Shown one piece after another: positions 51,771 through 61,716 of a stretch of 64,000 nt of DNA. Under the pieces are notes generated by a model that was given only the letters and a program-made list of their open reading frames with translations, searched no databases and was not told the origin of the DNA. The stretch covers positions 62,001 through 126,000 of the forward strand of contig NZ_FUXH01000001.1 in assembly GCF_900167225.1 (NCBI RefSeq), given 5' to 3'. Made by a program: the position numbers and the translations under genes. Position 1 is the first letter of the stretch. Each line of letters begins with the position of its first letter. The stretch is from Porphyromonas crevioricanis (GTDB taxonomy: Bacteria > Bacteroidota > Bacteroidia > Bacteroidales > Porphyromonadaceae).

Positions 51771-51858
51771 CCTGAGAGAAATTTTGCTAACACAGGAGAA
51801 AAAGTTTGCTCTCACGGGAGAGAATTTTTGCTCTCTCCCGTGTCAGCAAAAAATGTCT
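51771..51858. repeat. 22-bp tandem repeat block with inverted last unit
   Basis: Three direct 22-bp units lie at 51771-51792, 51793-51814 and 51815-51836, each with a GGAGA(A/G)AxxxTTTGCT-like core. A fourth unit at 51837-51858 is in opposite orientation (CCCGTGTCAGCAAAAAATG), making a palindrome with the third. Period and layout match the block at 13357-13610, although the unit sequence differs. No spacers occur, so it is not a CRISPR array. The flanks 51476-51770 and 51859-52160 hold no gene I can support. Confidence 0.65.
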
Positions 51859-52160
51859 CCTGTCACCTCTCAAAAAGGAGTAGAAAAACACCGCCTCAGA
51901 CCCCCTTATCTGAACAGAAAAGGAAGTATGTAGAGGAAACATAAAAATGCAGAAATAAACGAAAGTGTGTATTCTGGGGCGAGGAAATATATTTCAGAGA
52001 GTTTCCTCAGAATGTTTAGGGAATACTGTTTGTTCTATTGCGTGCAATGTGTTTGGTGTCGGGCAAGCATCGATAGATTTATGCCCATTCTCTCTCTCTC
52101 TCTTCAGAAGTTTCTCTTTCAGGTTTGTGGGGAAAATAGTGTGTCGATTTGCGGTAGTGC

Positions 52161-52886
52161 CTATTCAAAGTTGAATGTAAGTGTGACCATCCGAGTCACA
52201 GCCTTTCCTATCGTCTGTGTATAGATCAGATCGGGAGACTCGGCCAAGTCGGGTCGATCAGGTTGCAGTACATTGACGAACCCCCAGGCGAAGGTTAATT
52301 CTGGACATAATTTGAAGAAAGGCATATAGAAGTCGCAGCCGATGCCTATTTTTAGCCCGAAATCCAAGGGTTTCATCTTGAGATAGGCACCCTCTTTTTG
52401 TCCCAACTCCAATGCAGCATAGCCTCCTCCGATGACATATGGGCGCATGTTGTTTAGTCTGCGAGAGCTGTATTTAAGCATCAGAGGAGCTGACAGATAG
52501 TTCGACCTTTGGGAGAATCGTTTGATCTCCGTTTGCCCATCACTGTAGGCAAAACTTCGATCTCCGAAATGTAGAGCCGGTAAAAAACGCAAGTCAAGAT
52601 CTGGAAGAAGATTAAGGTTGGCTATTACTCCTACGATGAAGCCGGGCGAATAGGAACTAATATCTGCAAATAAGCTCCGTCCCTGCTCATCCACAAATCC
52701 AGCGTTACTGATCTTGAGGTCTTGGAAGTCCGAACCAATGAAAAAGCCCAAATGGTACAGCTTCATATCTGCATATGGTCTGTTCTTGGGAACTTCCCGT
52801 TGTGCCAAAGCGTTACTCGTCTGTCCTACAGACAAGCTAAGCAGGGTTAGTAGCAATCCTAATATATGTAGCTTGGTAGACTTCAT
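52161..52886 (-). CDS. porT: PorT, type IX secretion system outer-membrane component
   Basis: A 241-residue beta-barrel protein with a Sec signal (hydrophobic segment ending NALAQ, about residue 29). The start of the mature part, KLYHLGFFIGSDFQDLKISNAG (about 43-64), and the RFLPALHFGDR strand (about 99) match the PorT family. The final strand ends in Phe. PorT is required for type IX secretion of proteases such as gingipains in P. gingivalis. A generic PorT-family barrel not involved in secretion is the alternative, but length and the N-terminal motif favour true PorT. It lies 32 bases downstream of the DUF4954 gene. Confidence 0.82.
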   Translation of the reverse strand: MKSTKLHILGLLLTLLSLSVGQTSNALAQREVPKNRPYADMKLYHLGFFIGSDFQDLKISNAGFVDEQGRSLFADISSYSPGFIVGVIANLNLLPDLDLRFLPALHFGDRSFAYSDGQTEIKRFSQRSNYLSAPLMLKYSSRRLNNMRPYVIGGGYAALELGQKEGAYLKMKPLDFGLKIGIGCDFYMPFFKLCPELTFAWGFVNVLQPDRPDLAESPDLIYTQTIGKAVTRMVTLTFNFE

Positions 52887-52918
52887 CTTCGATCAATAAA
52901 ACACCGAAAGTAGCCCAA

Positions 52919-54955
52919 TTATTGTCCTCGCTCCCAATTCGGGGTAATGAACGGGCAGTGTCGGGCTATGAGGCGGTCAGTCTCAGCACGGAAATCTTCT
53001 CCAGATATTCGCTGCAGGTAATCAGTTGTTTGCCGGAAAATCTCTGTGATGTTAGTTGCTATTGTATCTAATGTTTCTTGTGTTTTGTTTCCTGAACGAA
53101 CCGATTGGAAATCTTTTTGGCGTGCCGATATATCTCCATCTATCCCGAATCCAACTTGCATGGATGAGGCAAACTCTTTTTGTGCATCCTCATAGATATA
53201 GCCCGACAGTTGAGCCAAGGAGCGTAGTCCGGACCTCAGTATATTGCAAATAAGAGGAGCACGGAGGTTGGGCTGATCAATTCCTTTGAAAAGTTTGAGA
53301 GCTGTGGAGTACCATGCCCATTCAAATGAATTGTAGGAATGATGCAGTCTTTGGATATATAGATTGATTTCTTGTAAAGTTGAGCACTTATCCGACAAAA
53401 CAAAAGAGATCAATTCCTCTACTGCTGTCTGAGGTAGCAGCAAGCCGCAGAGGTCGCACCACTCATTGCCGGATTGAGGTGATGGTAATTCGATTGAAAT
53501 TTGCCTGTCCGGATGCTCTATGCCCTGCAAGTACTTTAACAGTACACGGAGAAGGTAATAGTCGGAAATGAGTGTGTAGAGTTTTATCCCCCTTTGTTTT
53601 GCTTTTTCGGAAACGGATAATTGGTTGGAAAGTCTCTCTGTTTTAGTTTCCCTAAGCTTGGTAAGCCCTTTGGCAACTTTCCCCATGGTGTAGGGGCTTA
53701 ATACCTGATAAGAGATAAAGTCTTGCAGTTCACCCTTGCGTTTGTCTCTAAGAGACCACTTTTGAGCATCACGAAGCAGACCTATGCTTCCGAGCATATA
53801 GCCGGGTTTGAGGTCTGTATGGTCATCTTGTCCTATCAAATAAGAAAAAGGGAAGTCTGCGCTGTCGAGTCCGGAGCCATGTCGCCCCTTTATCAGGCTG
53901 AATGCTCCGATGCGGGAGGGCCATAGGAGGTAAGAGTCGCTTGCCAGTTTCCCTCCTCGTTCTACAATACCATGGTGTATAGGTCCAAGCCGGTAGTAAT
54001 GATTGCTTTGATTGCTGCCACTACCACTGTTGCTAAAAGAGAAATAGCCACCGATCAATAGGTTAGCCTTGTGCATGGATATCGAATGCGGACCGAGAAA
54101 GGCTGCGCAACTCTCTCCATTGTGCATGACTGAATTGGCAAAAAAGAGAGAGTTCTCAGCACTGAAGTGAGCTGAAATATGGCAGGCCTGCCCCACAAAA
54201 CAGTGAACAATATGCGCTCCATCGTCTACGCAGGCTCCGTCTGCTATGACGGTCTTTTTTATTGTTGTGCCCGATCCTATCTTGGTCGGACTTTCTGAAG
54301 AGCTGACAATACTGCAATCTTCGATAAGGGTGCAGCCTTCCAATTCGGCCGAATTTCCTATAAGTACATTCTTTATTTGTGAACAGCTGAGCAACCGGCA
54401 TCCATTCCCGATTTGCCCTAAGGAGCTTTGCTTCTGTTCGGCTCTTTTCTTTGAGAGTTGTCGGAGCTTTTTCTGCAACTTGGGTCGGTCTCGGTACATA
54501 GCCATCAGATAAGCTGTTTGTGCCGAGAGTAGGTCTGTAAGCAAGATTTCTCGACCTCCGCTCTCATTAAGTACTGCTATCTCTTCTCCTTGAGCAAAGG
54601 AGCTTTCTTCGTTTGTCTCTAATAGAGAGCAGTCTGAGATGAGACAGCTTTCTCCGATTTGGTAGTTAGAAATATGTCTTCCTATGTTTGCGATGCGACA
54701 ATTGTCTCCTATGTGGCAGTTGTATAGCGAACAGCGATAAACCCCGGCAGGAAGCCGAAGTCCGGAAGGGAGGATGACGTGGCCCTTATTGGCCCCAAGT
54801 GAACATTCTCCTGCGAAATACACATCATACACATGATCTGTCTGGAAGTCCTCGCTCGTGATTTTAATCAAAGACCAATCTTCTGCAAAGCAGCCATTGG
54901 TCTTTAGCTGAGCTATCTCATCATTTGATAGTTGTCTGTAAGGAGTTGTTTTCAT
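52919..54955 (-). CDS. DUF4954 left-handed beta-helix protein
   Basis: A 678-residue protein of the DUF4954 family. Residues about 60-330 show hexapeptide-like turns typical of left-handed beta helices (IGDNCRIANIG, IGESCLISDCSLL, IGNSAELEGCTLIEDC, IGSGTTIKKTVIADGACVDDG). The rest is helical. Many such proteins are acyl- or nucleotidyl-transferases, but no activity is known here. No signal peptide is seen, so it is probably cytosolic. The gene ends the def-TPR-ABC-F-DPP III run, 11 bases after the DPP III gene. porT follows after 32 bases. Confidence 0.85.
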   Translation of the reverse strand: MKTTPYRQLSNDEIAQLKTNGCFAEDWSLIKITSEDFQTDHVYDVYFAGECSLGANKGHVILPSGLRLPAGVYRCSLYNCHIGDNCRIANIGRHISNYQIGESCLISDCSLLETNEESSFAQGEEIAVLNESGGREILLTDLLSAQTAYLMAMYRDRPKLQKKLRQLSKKRAEQKQSSLGQIGNGCRLLSCSQIKNVLIGNSAELEGCTLIEDCSIVSSSESPTKIGSGTTIKKTVIADGACVDDGAHIVHCFVGQACHISAHFSAENSLFFANSVMHNGESCAAFLGPHSISMHKANLLIGGYFSFSNSGSGSNQSNHYYRLGPIHHGIVERGGKLASDSYLLWPSRIGAFSLIKGRHGSGLDSADFPFSYLIGQDDHTDLKPGYMLGSIGLLRDAQKWSLRDKRKGELQDFISYQVLSPYTMGKVAKGLTKLRETKTERLSNQLSVSEKAKQRGIKLYTLISDYYLLRVLLKYLQGIEHPDRQISIELPSPQSGNEWCDLCGLLLPQTAVEELISFVLSDKCSTLQEINLYIQRLHHSYNSFEWAWYSTALKLFKGIDQPNLRAPLICNILRSGLRSLAQLSGYIYEDAQKEFASSMQVGFGIDGDISARQKDFQSVRSGNKTQETLDTIATNITEIFRQTTDYLQRISGEDFRAETDRLIARHCPFITPNWERGQ

Positions 54956-54966
54956 CGCATGACGTT

Positions 54967-57693
54967 TTAGGCGTTATCCAAAACAAAGCGTATTGCCGAC
55001 AGGGTCTCCTGCACTTCCTTTTGTCGATTGTCCTCCAAGATGGCAATTTGGGCCTGGATGTATTTTCTGTTTTCGGGAGATATTGTGGCCATGCGCTCTA
55101 AACATAGAAGGGCTGCCTTAGGTCTATAATGTTCTGAACTGGCTGTTTCTGATATGCAGTTTATGCAGATGTCGGAGAGACAGTTCAATTCGATTTCATT
55201 AGGCGTGTATTGACCCCTCAAAATAGCTCTGGAGAGAGTGTTTAGAGCAATTGATTGCACTGCCAAACCGGAGCATAGCCATTGCATAGCCCAAGCCGGA
55301 GCTTTGGGGCAGCGATCGAAGAGAAGGGCAATTAGTTCGTCGGCAAGCTCAGCTTTTCCTTCACAATCTACTGCAAGGCGAAGAGCTTCATTGGAGCTAA
55401 GTTCTTCGGCTGGCCATAGTCTCAAAGCAAGGAGTTTTAACTCCCTTACGGAGCGTGACCATAGGTATGTTGCCAAGTTTACAGATGGTTGCTCCGAACG
55501 AGCGAGTTGAGATAGATGATCGCGTGTAATGCCGAAGTTGATTTTATACTCCAAACCGTGTTTGCGCATATGAGAAGCCACTTCCCCATCCATACGAGTG
55601 CGCAGAGCTTGGCGTATTCTGCGGGCTGCCTCTTCAGTTTGTGTGTCGGGAGCGATAGCCTCAATATCTTGGAGCTGTTGAGAGTATAGGCTGCCTTGTC
55701 CGTTATAGGTGCGGCTATAGCGGAGCATTTGTTCGTCGAAAGTTTCGGTGTAATCGGGGTATATATCCGTTATATTGCCGTCCGTGTCCTTTCGGCAGTA
55801 TAACCGAGGGTTGACAAAGCCTTTATACGGAGGATTATTAAGCTGAGAGTATAAATTCAAGATGTCTTGGTGCAATTTTTGAGGTACTTCGATGCCATAG
55901 GTCTTGACAAGATCTTTTGCAGCAAGGGCGTCTCCGCAGCTTTTGATACGTTGTATCTCCTTCAGCAAACTACCGAAAGCCTCCCGGATGGGTTCGTATT
56001 TATGTATGATTAGATTTGTTCCCTCTTGCTCCAGAACTTCTTTTGGTAAAGTATCGATCACCCAGCGAGAGATCAAAGCCCGATTCCTCATGTGAGCTTC
56101 CTCTATGCGTTGTCCAGACCGGATACGTACCAACTGTTTGATTAACCCATTATGCAGATATCTGTAGTATTCTGCTTTGTAGGCTTCTTGATTTGGCAGT
56201 AACCCTAATTCAAGCATTTTGGGATCAGCAATAAAGTACAAAGCAAAAAGATCAGCTCTGGCCTCCTCTATGGTCGAATGCCACTGGCCTAAGGCATCGG
56301 CCGATACTCCGGGGGCAAGTTGTCCTGACCCATGTCCAAGGCATTCGTGCAGGTCTGTATGAAGTCGGGAGGTTTGTGATTCGTATCTCTCCAGCATTTG
56401 ACGTACTTCTTCGTTGGGAATGAAAAGCTCATCCTCTTTTCTATGCGAAGAGGCGTTGTCGTAGGCTGCATGTATATTTTCGATACGAATACTTTTTGAG
56501 CCGTATTTGGTTCGTATGGCATCGGCATTCGGTAGGTTGATCCCTATAGGAGGGGCTGGATAGGAGTCTCCTCCCAGCATTGCCACATGTACAACCGTGG
56601 CGGAGATACCGCAAGGGTTGGGTTTGCGATATGCCTCATCAATAGGGGCTCGTTGCTCAAACCAATCTGCATGTTGAGAGAGCAGACGGGTCTGCTCTGA
56701 GGCTTTATGGTCTATGATCTCTACCAAGCCTTCCCAACTGCCTTTTAGTCCGAGTGGATCTTGGTAGGTCTCTATGAAGCCGTTTATGAAATCGATGTCT
56801 GAATCTGTATCTTGAGTCCATGCAATGCAGTAGCGATCAAAGATGCGAAGATCTCCTTCGACATAGAAGTCGATCAGTAATTGTATTATCTCTTGTCTTT
56901 GTGGTGAGGTTTCTTCCTGTTTGGCTTTCTTGAGATTCGCTATGATTTTCTGTATGTAGCTTGCATACGGGCCTTCCTTGCTTGTTCTGCGTTTTTCTAC
57001 CAATTCTCCCGTTTCTTTCCTGTCGAGGAATGTATTGAGACCGATAGAATGAGGGGCTCCCGGTTGGGATGACAGATCTTTGTAGAAAGCCTCGACCTCG
57101 GAGCTGCTAATACCCTCTGCATAGAAGTGTACAGATGAAGATTGTATCGGATCTTGCTCTCCACTCTGTACAGTGCGACGAGCTACTACATCGGGAGAGT
57201 AGAGCAACTTGCATATCATGTCGAGAGAAACTTTTTCTCCTTCTCTGGGAGATGGTAGCAAGTCGAGGTACCCCTCTTTTGCACAGCTCTCAAATAGTTG
57301 TCTGAAATAAGTTTCATCGAAAGACGGCTTGAGTTTGTCTTCTCCATAATGGTGGTGCAGACCATTGGAAAACCAAACACGACGTAGGTAACAGACAAAA
57401 TCTTTGAAAGAAGAGGTCTGTCTATCTCCTTTGTAGTGCATATAGATCCGTTCCAACACAGTCCTTACGAGCAGGTTGTAGCGACAATTCTGGTCTGTAT
57501 AGATATCCCTCCCGGCAAGAGTCGCTTCTGAGAGGTAGTAAACGAGTTTTTTGAGATTGATAGGAAGCCCGTCAAAATAGCTTGGTAGGGTATATCTCAG
57601 GACTTCTACGTCTGCAAATTTGCAGACTTGCTGCCCTGATATTAGCTCGCTCTTGTCTTCCTGATGTTCTGATATATGCTCTGTTGAAATCAT
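54967..57693 (-). CDS. Dipeptidyl-peptidase III (M49) with C-terminal extension
   Basis: A 908-residue metallopeptidase that removes dipeptides from the N-termini of short peptides. The zinc site is HECLGHGSG (about residue 448) with the second-shell EEARAD (about 476). This is the HExxGH form used by bacterial DPP III, not HExxxH of animal enzymes. The catalytic part ends near residue 675, and about 230 further helical residues follow. P. gingivalis DPP III has a similar C-terminal armadillo-like domain of unknown role. No signal peptide is visible, so it is probably cytosolic. The stop of the upstream ABC-F gene overlaps its start by 4 bases. Confidence 0.92.
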   Translation of the reverse strand: MISTEHISEHQEDKSELISGQQVCKFADVEVLRYTLPSYFDGLPINLKKLVYYLSEATLAGRDIYTDQNCRYNLLVRTVLERIYMHYKGDRQTSSFKDFVCYLRRVWFSNGLHHHYGEDKLKPSFDETYFRQLFESCAKEGYLDLLPSPREGEKVSLDMICKLLYSPDVVARRTVQSGEQDPIQSSSVHFYAEGISSSEVEAFYKDLSSQPGAPHSIGLNTFLDRKETGELVEKRRTSKEGPYASYIQKIIANLKKAKQEETSPQRQEIIQLLIDFYVEGDLRIFDRYCIAWTQDTDSDIDFINGFIETYQDPLGLKGSWEGLVEIIDHKASEQTRLLSQHADWFEQRAPIDEAYRKPNPCGISATVVHVAMLGGDSYPAPPIGINLPNADAIRTKYGSKSIRIENIHAAYDNASSHRKEDELFIPNEEVRQMLERYESQTSRLHTDLHECLGHGSGQLAPGVSADALGQWHSTIEEARADLFALYFIADPKMLELGLLPNQEAYKAEYYRYLHNGLIKQLVRIRSGQRIEEAHMRNRALISRWVIDTLPKEVLEQEGTNLIIHKYEPIREAFGSLLKEIQRIKSCGDALAAKDLVKTYGIEVPQKLHQDILNLYSQLNNPPYKGFVNPRLYCRKDTDGNITDIYPDYTETFDEQMLRYSRTYNGQGSLYSQQLQDIEAIAPDTQTEEAARRIRQALRTRMDGEVASHMRKHGLEYKINFGITRDHLSQLARSEQPSVNLATYLWSRSVRELKLLALRLWPAEELSSNEALRLAVDCEGKAELADELIALLFDRCPKAPAWAMQWLCSGLAVQSIALNTLSRAILRGQYTPNEIELNCLSDICINCISETASSEHYRPKAALLCLERMATISPENRKYIQAQIAILEDNRQKEVQETLSAIRFVLDNA

Positions 57694-59618
57694 AGCTTTT
57701 CGAGTTCGGAGGATGCTCTCTCCCAGTTTATCATTGTCTCGGCAAGATCTTTTTTTGTTTTCTCGTACTCTTTGTAGAAAATTTCGTCATACTGAATTTC
57801 CGGAGTAGACATCTTTCTCTCCATGTCGGCGATAGTATTTTCCAGCTGGTCTATTAGATCTTCGGCTTCAGTTATTTCTTTTTCTATTTGTTTTCGTCGA
57901 GCACGTATTTGTTTTTGATTTTGGTAGTCTTGTGCAGATGCTCCAACTTCTTCGGTCTTTTCTGGAGTGGATATTTGTGTATCATGTTGTATAGCGATAG
58001 AATCTGAGAAAGAGGAATGCTCCAGATAATCCCTCATTCCACCTAAATACTCTTTGACTCGTCCATCCTTAAACTCATATACCTTGCTTACCAAACCATC
58101 GAGGAAAAATCTATCATGAGAGACGAGTATCACAGTTCCTTCAAATTTGTTGATCGCCTCTTTCAGGACTTCTTTGGAACGAATATCCAAATGATTCGTG
58201 GGTTCGTCGAGAATCAACAGGTTGGCAGGGTGAAGAAGTAGTTTGATGATGGCTAATCTCGCTCTTTCTCCCCCACTTAGCATCCCAACTTTCTTTTCGG
58301 ATTCTTCTCCTCCGAACATGAAAGCACCTAATAAGTCGTTGATTTTGGTCCTAATCTCTCCTGTTGCTTCTCTGTCTATAGTGTCGAAAACGGTAAGTCT
58401 AGGATTGAGTTCTTGTGCCTCATTTTGCGCAAAATAATTTAGCTCTACATTATGTCCGATCGTTAGTTTTCCCGTATAGTCAGTGTATTGCCCCATAATG
58501 CAGCGTATCATTGTGGTTTTTCCTTCCCCATTTCGTCCGACAAAGGCTACTTTCTCTCCTCGCTCTATTGTGAAAGTAGCATGGTCGAAGACTTGATGTG
58601 CTCCGAAGGCTTTACCCATATCTTCTACTATTACGGGGTAGGCTCCGGAGGGTTGAGCAGGACGAAAACTGAAATTCATGCTGCGATTGTCAGTCTCCTC
58701 TATGGTGATACGCTCTATCTTATCCAGTTGTTTAATTCGGCTTTGTACTTGTACCGCTTTAGTCGCTTTGTAGCGGAATCGTTCAATGAAGTCCTCTGTC
58801 TCTCGGATCTTTTTCTGTTGATTTTCAAAGGCCCGCCGTTGTTGCTCTATTCGTTCTTGTCTGAGAGAAAGATAATTGCTGTAGTTCGTTTTGTAGTCAT
58901 ACAGTTTACCCAGCTCAAGTTCTATTGTACGAGAGGTCGTGTTGTCTACAAAGCTACGATCGTGAGATACGAGTATAAGAGCTCGCTTTGAGTTTGCGAT
59001 GAATTTTTCCAGCCAGCGGATGGATTCTATATCTAAATGGTTGGTCGGTTCATCAAGCAATAGTAGGTCAGGACATTTTAGCAAGATGCGTGCTAACTCT
59101 ATACGCATACGCCACCCTCCACTAAAAGAGGAAGTAGGTCTATCAAAATCTGATCTCTTGAATCCTAACCCTATGAGCGTTCGTTCTATTTGGGCATGAT
59201 AGTTCCCTCCTTGTCTGGATAATTCGAGAGCTTCGGATTTATTTGAGAAGCGTTGCAGTAGATCTTGATACTCTTCGGATTCGTAATCAGTCTGCTCTTG
59301 TATCTGTTTAGTCAGGGCTTCTACTTCCTGCTCTAAGACGGCTATGTGCTCAAAAGCACGCTCTACTTCCTGATAGACTGTACGTGTATCATCAAGTTGC
59401 ATGACTTGTGGCAAGTAGCCTATTTCGTAATCTCCGGGTATCGATATAGTTCCAGCTGTAGGCTCTTCTTTTCCTGCAATTAGTTTTAGCAGAGTGCTTT
59501 TGCCAGCTCCGTTTCGCCCCACAAGGGCTATATGTTCGGAAGCTGATATCGAAAAGTTAACATCATCGAACAAAAGTCTTTTGCCAAAATCTACGGTTAG
59601 CTTGTTTACGGTGAGCAT
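57690..59618 (-). CDS. ABC-F family ATP-binding protein
   Basis: A 642-residue soluble protein with two ABC domains. The first has GRNGAGKS (about residue 35) and LSFSGGWRMR signature region followed by LLLLDEPTNHLD. The second has GRNGEGKT (about 350) and MLSGGERARLAIIK, then LLILDEPTNHLD. The ABC-F linker lies between, and a C-terminal coiled coil of about 90 residues follows, as in Uup/EttA-type proteins. Such factors act on the ribosome, in translation or antibiotic protection; resistance cannot be inferred here. It overlaps the DPP III gene by 4 bases and begins directly after the TPR gene's stop. Confidence 0.93.
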   Translation of the reverse strand: MLTVNKLTVDFGKRLLFDDVNFSISASEHIALVGRNGAGKSTLLKLIAGKEEPTAGTISIPGDYEIGYLPQVMQLDDTRTVYQEVERAFEHIAVLEQEVEALTKQIQEQTDYESEEYQDLLQRFSNKSEALELSRQGGNYHAQIERTLIGLGFKRSDFDRPTSSFSGGWRMRIELARILLKCPDLLLLDEPTNHLDIESIRWLEKFIANSKRALILVSHDRSFVDNTTSRTIELELGKLYDYKTNYSNYLSLRQERIEQQRRAFENQQKKIRETEDFIERFRYKATKAVQVQSRIKQLDKIERITIEETDNRSMNFSFRPAQPSGAYPVIVEDMGKAFGAHQVFDHATFTIERGEKVAFVGRNGEGKTTMIRCIMGQYTDYTGKLTIGHNVELNYFAQNEAQELNPRLTVFDTIDREATGEIRTKINDLLGAFMFGGEESEKKVGMLSGGERARLAIIKLLLHPANLLILDEPTNHLDIRSKEVLKEAINKFEGTVILVSHDRFFLDGLVSKVYEFKDGRVKEYLGGMRDYLEHSSFSDSIAIQHDTQISTPEKTEEVGASAQDYQNQKQIRARRKQIEKEITEAEDLIDQLENTIADMERKMSTPEIQYDEIFYKEYEKTKKDLAETMINWERASSELEKL

Positions 59619-61694
59619 TTATTTGTTGAATCGCTTGATGATACTGTATACTTCGTATAACCCAAGTTCCCCGGCTTTACTCAAGTCGGCTATCCCTTCG
59701 GAGGCTTTACCTACAGATAGCAAGAGCAACCCTCGATTGTAGTATGCGTCAGCAAATTTCGGGTAGATCTCTATTGCCGAAGTGTAGTCAGATATGGCTG
59801 AAGCACTATCTCCCTGCTCAGCTAAAATCCAAGCTCTATTGTAGTAGGCGATAGCAGAATGAGGTGATAGTAATATCACTCTGTCAAGGTCGGAAACAGC
59901 CTGTTGAAGTTGCCCCCTTATGAGAGATGGCTTTTTTAAGCTTGGCTGGGGCGTATTTGAGGAGGGGATACTACTGCTTTCAGATTTTAGTGGAGATTGT
60001 TCTTCTCCGATGTGATTGTCGCGGTCTGCCAAGGCTAATCTGGATCGGGCTATTGACCGGCCCAAATAGGCAATGGCAAAAGAGGAGTCTTGAGCAAGGA
60101 TCACATCGAAGAGAGTGATTGCTTGCTCATGATTTTGCATCTGCAAATAGGCTAACCCTTGCCTTATCCGAGAAGAGACGAGCGTGTGTCCAGATGTTGT
60201 TTTGATTTCCTGCTCCAGAAATTCTATTTGTCCTGTATTAATAGGAGTATTGGTATTGCATACAATCAGCCTGAGAGGGAGTGAGCTTGTAGCATTAAGT
60301 TGTTCAACAGTATTATCGAAGTAGGAGACGGGCAAGTTTTCTTCGTTTATCCCACAATAATAAGTGAGAGTAAACAGTTCCCTGGTATTGATGTTTACAT
60401 CTTTGTTTTGGATGCGTCCCCTCAGTTTGCTTGCATATTCGCTGGAAGCTTTGGATCTATCCGAAGACATCACAAGAAGGTTGAACTTTTCTATATTCCT
60501 GTCTCGTTCGTCTCGACTTTCTTCCTTGTTGTCACTCTGCTTTTTCTTAAGTGTCGGTAGATTTGGGTTTCTTTTGATCTCTCTCTGTTGTTTCTCTTCC
60601 AGCTTGATTGCTGTTAGGTAGTCTCGTTCGGCATCTTTCATTTTACCCAATCCTCTCTTGGCCTCCGATCGTGCCAAGTAACAAATGGAGAAGTCGGGGT
60701 AGGCAGTCAATACTTTGTCGAAGTCTTTGATTGCTTCGTTGTAACGGCTATTGCGACTAAGGATCAATCCTCTATTGTATAAGGCGAAATGGTTATCCGG
60801 TTCTTGACGGATTACCACATCAAAGTCGGATAAGGCCTTACTATAGCTCCCCACATAGGTTTTCAGAAGGGCTCGATTGTACCGTGCCAAATGATGTTCT
60901 GGATCTTCTTCTATCACATGGTCATAATCGGCCATTGCTCCTCGAATATCATTGTTTTGATAGCGCATGATCCCTCTGTTGACATAGCTGTTCAATTCCT
61001 CGGGAGCGATTGCTATTGCTTGATCCAGATCTGTAATTGCTTCTTGTAATTTTTCGTTTTGGTAGTATATCTTGGATCGGCTGAGATAGGCTGGGGCAAA
61101 GAGGGAGTCGTCTTTGATGATAGCTCCGATCAGGTCTAATGCTGTAATGCTGTCTTGGAGTCCCCAACGAGCTTCGGCAAGCATGAGTTTCCCGGCTTGA
61201 GATTGAGGATGATATTGTAGAAGATCTCGTGCAGCAGTGTCTGCAGCTCCGTATTGCTCTCGGTAGAGGAGTAGGTTTGTTAGATTCAGGCCTAACCCTT
61301 CATTATTTGGAGCCAGTTGCAGTCCTTTGCGGTAGTCTGCTTCGGCTTTTTCATACTGTTGGGTGTTTTGTCGGGCAATGCCTCGTACCAAATAGGCCCC
61401 CGGTATAAATCGATTTTGCCTCAGGGCAGAGTCGGCATCACCGAGAGCTCCACTGTAATCTTCCAAACTGAGCTTGGCAATGGAGCGATAGAAATAAGGT
61501 TCTGCTAGCCAAGGACGAGTCCCTATTACCTGATTGAAGTAACCGATAGCCACCACATAATCGTTGTAATACAGAGCATTTCTGCCAATACGCATCACCC
61601 GGTCGGCATCTATTTGCGCCAATAGGGTTGCAGGCATAAGTAGTAAAATGCATAATGAAAATAGGACAGATCTTATGTAGAGGCTTCTTTGCAT
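59619..61694 (-). CDS. Secreted tetratricopeptide-repeat protein
   Basis: A 691-residue exported protein with a signal peptide (MQRSL...LLAQ, about 26 residues). It has at least ten tetratricopeptide repeats, for example YNRGLILSRNSRYNEAIKDF and YNRAWILAEQGDSASAISDY. A charged middle segment (about 385-430) and a second block of repeats near the C-terminus follow. It is probably a periplasmic scaffold; no partner can be named. The stop is immediately adjacent to the ABC-F start, and the def gene ends 22 bases upstream, so def, this gene, ABC-F, DPP III and DUF4954 appear cotranscribed. Confidence 0.88.
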   Translation of the reverse strand: MQRSLYIRSVLFSLCILLLMPATLLAQIDADRVMRIGRNALYYNDYVVAIGYFNQVIGTRPWLAEPYFYRSIAKLSLEDYSGALGDADSALRQNRFIPGAYLVRGIARQNTQQYEKAEADYRKGLQLAPNNEGLGLNLTNLLLYREQYGAADTAARDLLQYHPQSQAGKLMLAEARWGLQDSITALDLIGAIIKDDSLFAPAYLSRSKIYYQNEKLQEAITDLDQAIAIAPEELNSYVNRGIMRYQNNDIRGAMADYDHVIEEDPEHHLARYNRALLKTYVGSYSKALSDFDVVIRQEPDNHFALYNRGLILSRNSRYNEAIKDFDKVLTAYPDFSICYLARSEAKRGLGKMKDAERDYLTAIKLEEKQQREIKRNPNLPTLKKKQSDNKEESRDERDRNIEKFNLLVMSSDRSKASSEYASKLRGRIQNKDVNINTRELFTLTYYCGINEENLPVSYFDNTVEQLNATSSLPLRLIVCNTNTPINTGQIEFLEQEIKTTSGHTLVSSRIRQGLAYLQMQNHEQAITLFDVILAQDSSFAIAYLGRSIARSRLALADRDNHIGEEQSPLKSESSSIPSSNTPQPSLKKPSLIRGQLQQAVSDLDRVILLSPHSAIAYYNRAWILAEQGDSASAISDYTSAIEIYPKFADAYYNRGLLLLSVGKASEGIADLSKAGELGLYEVYSIIKRFNK

Positions 61695-61716
61695 GGATTA
61701 TGATTTTCTGGTCATT

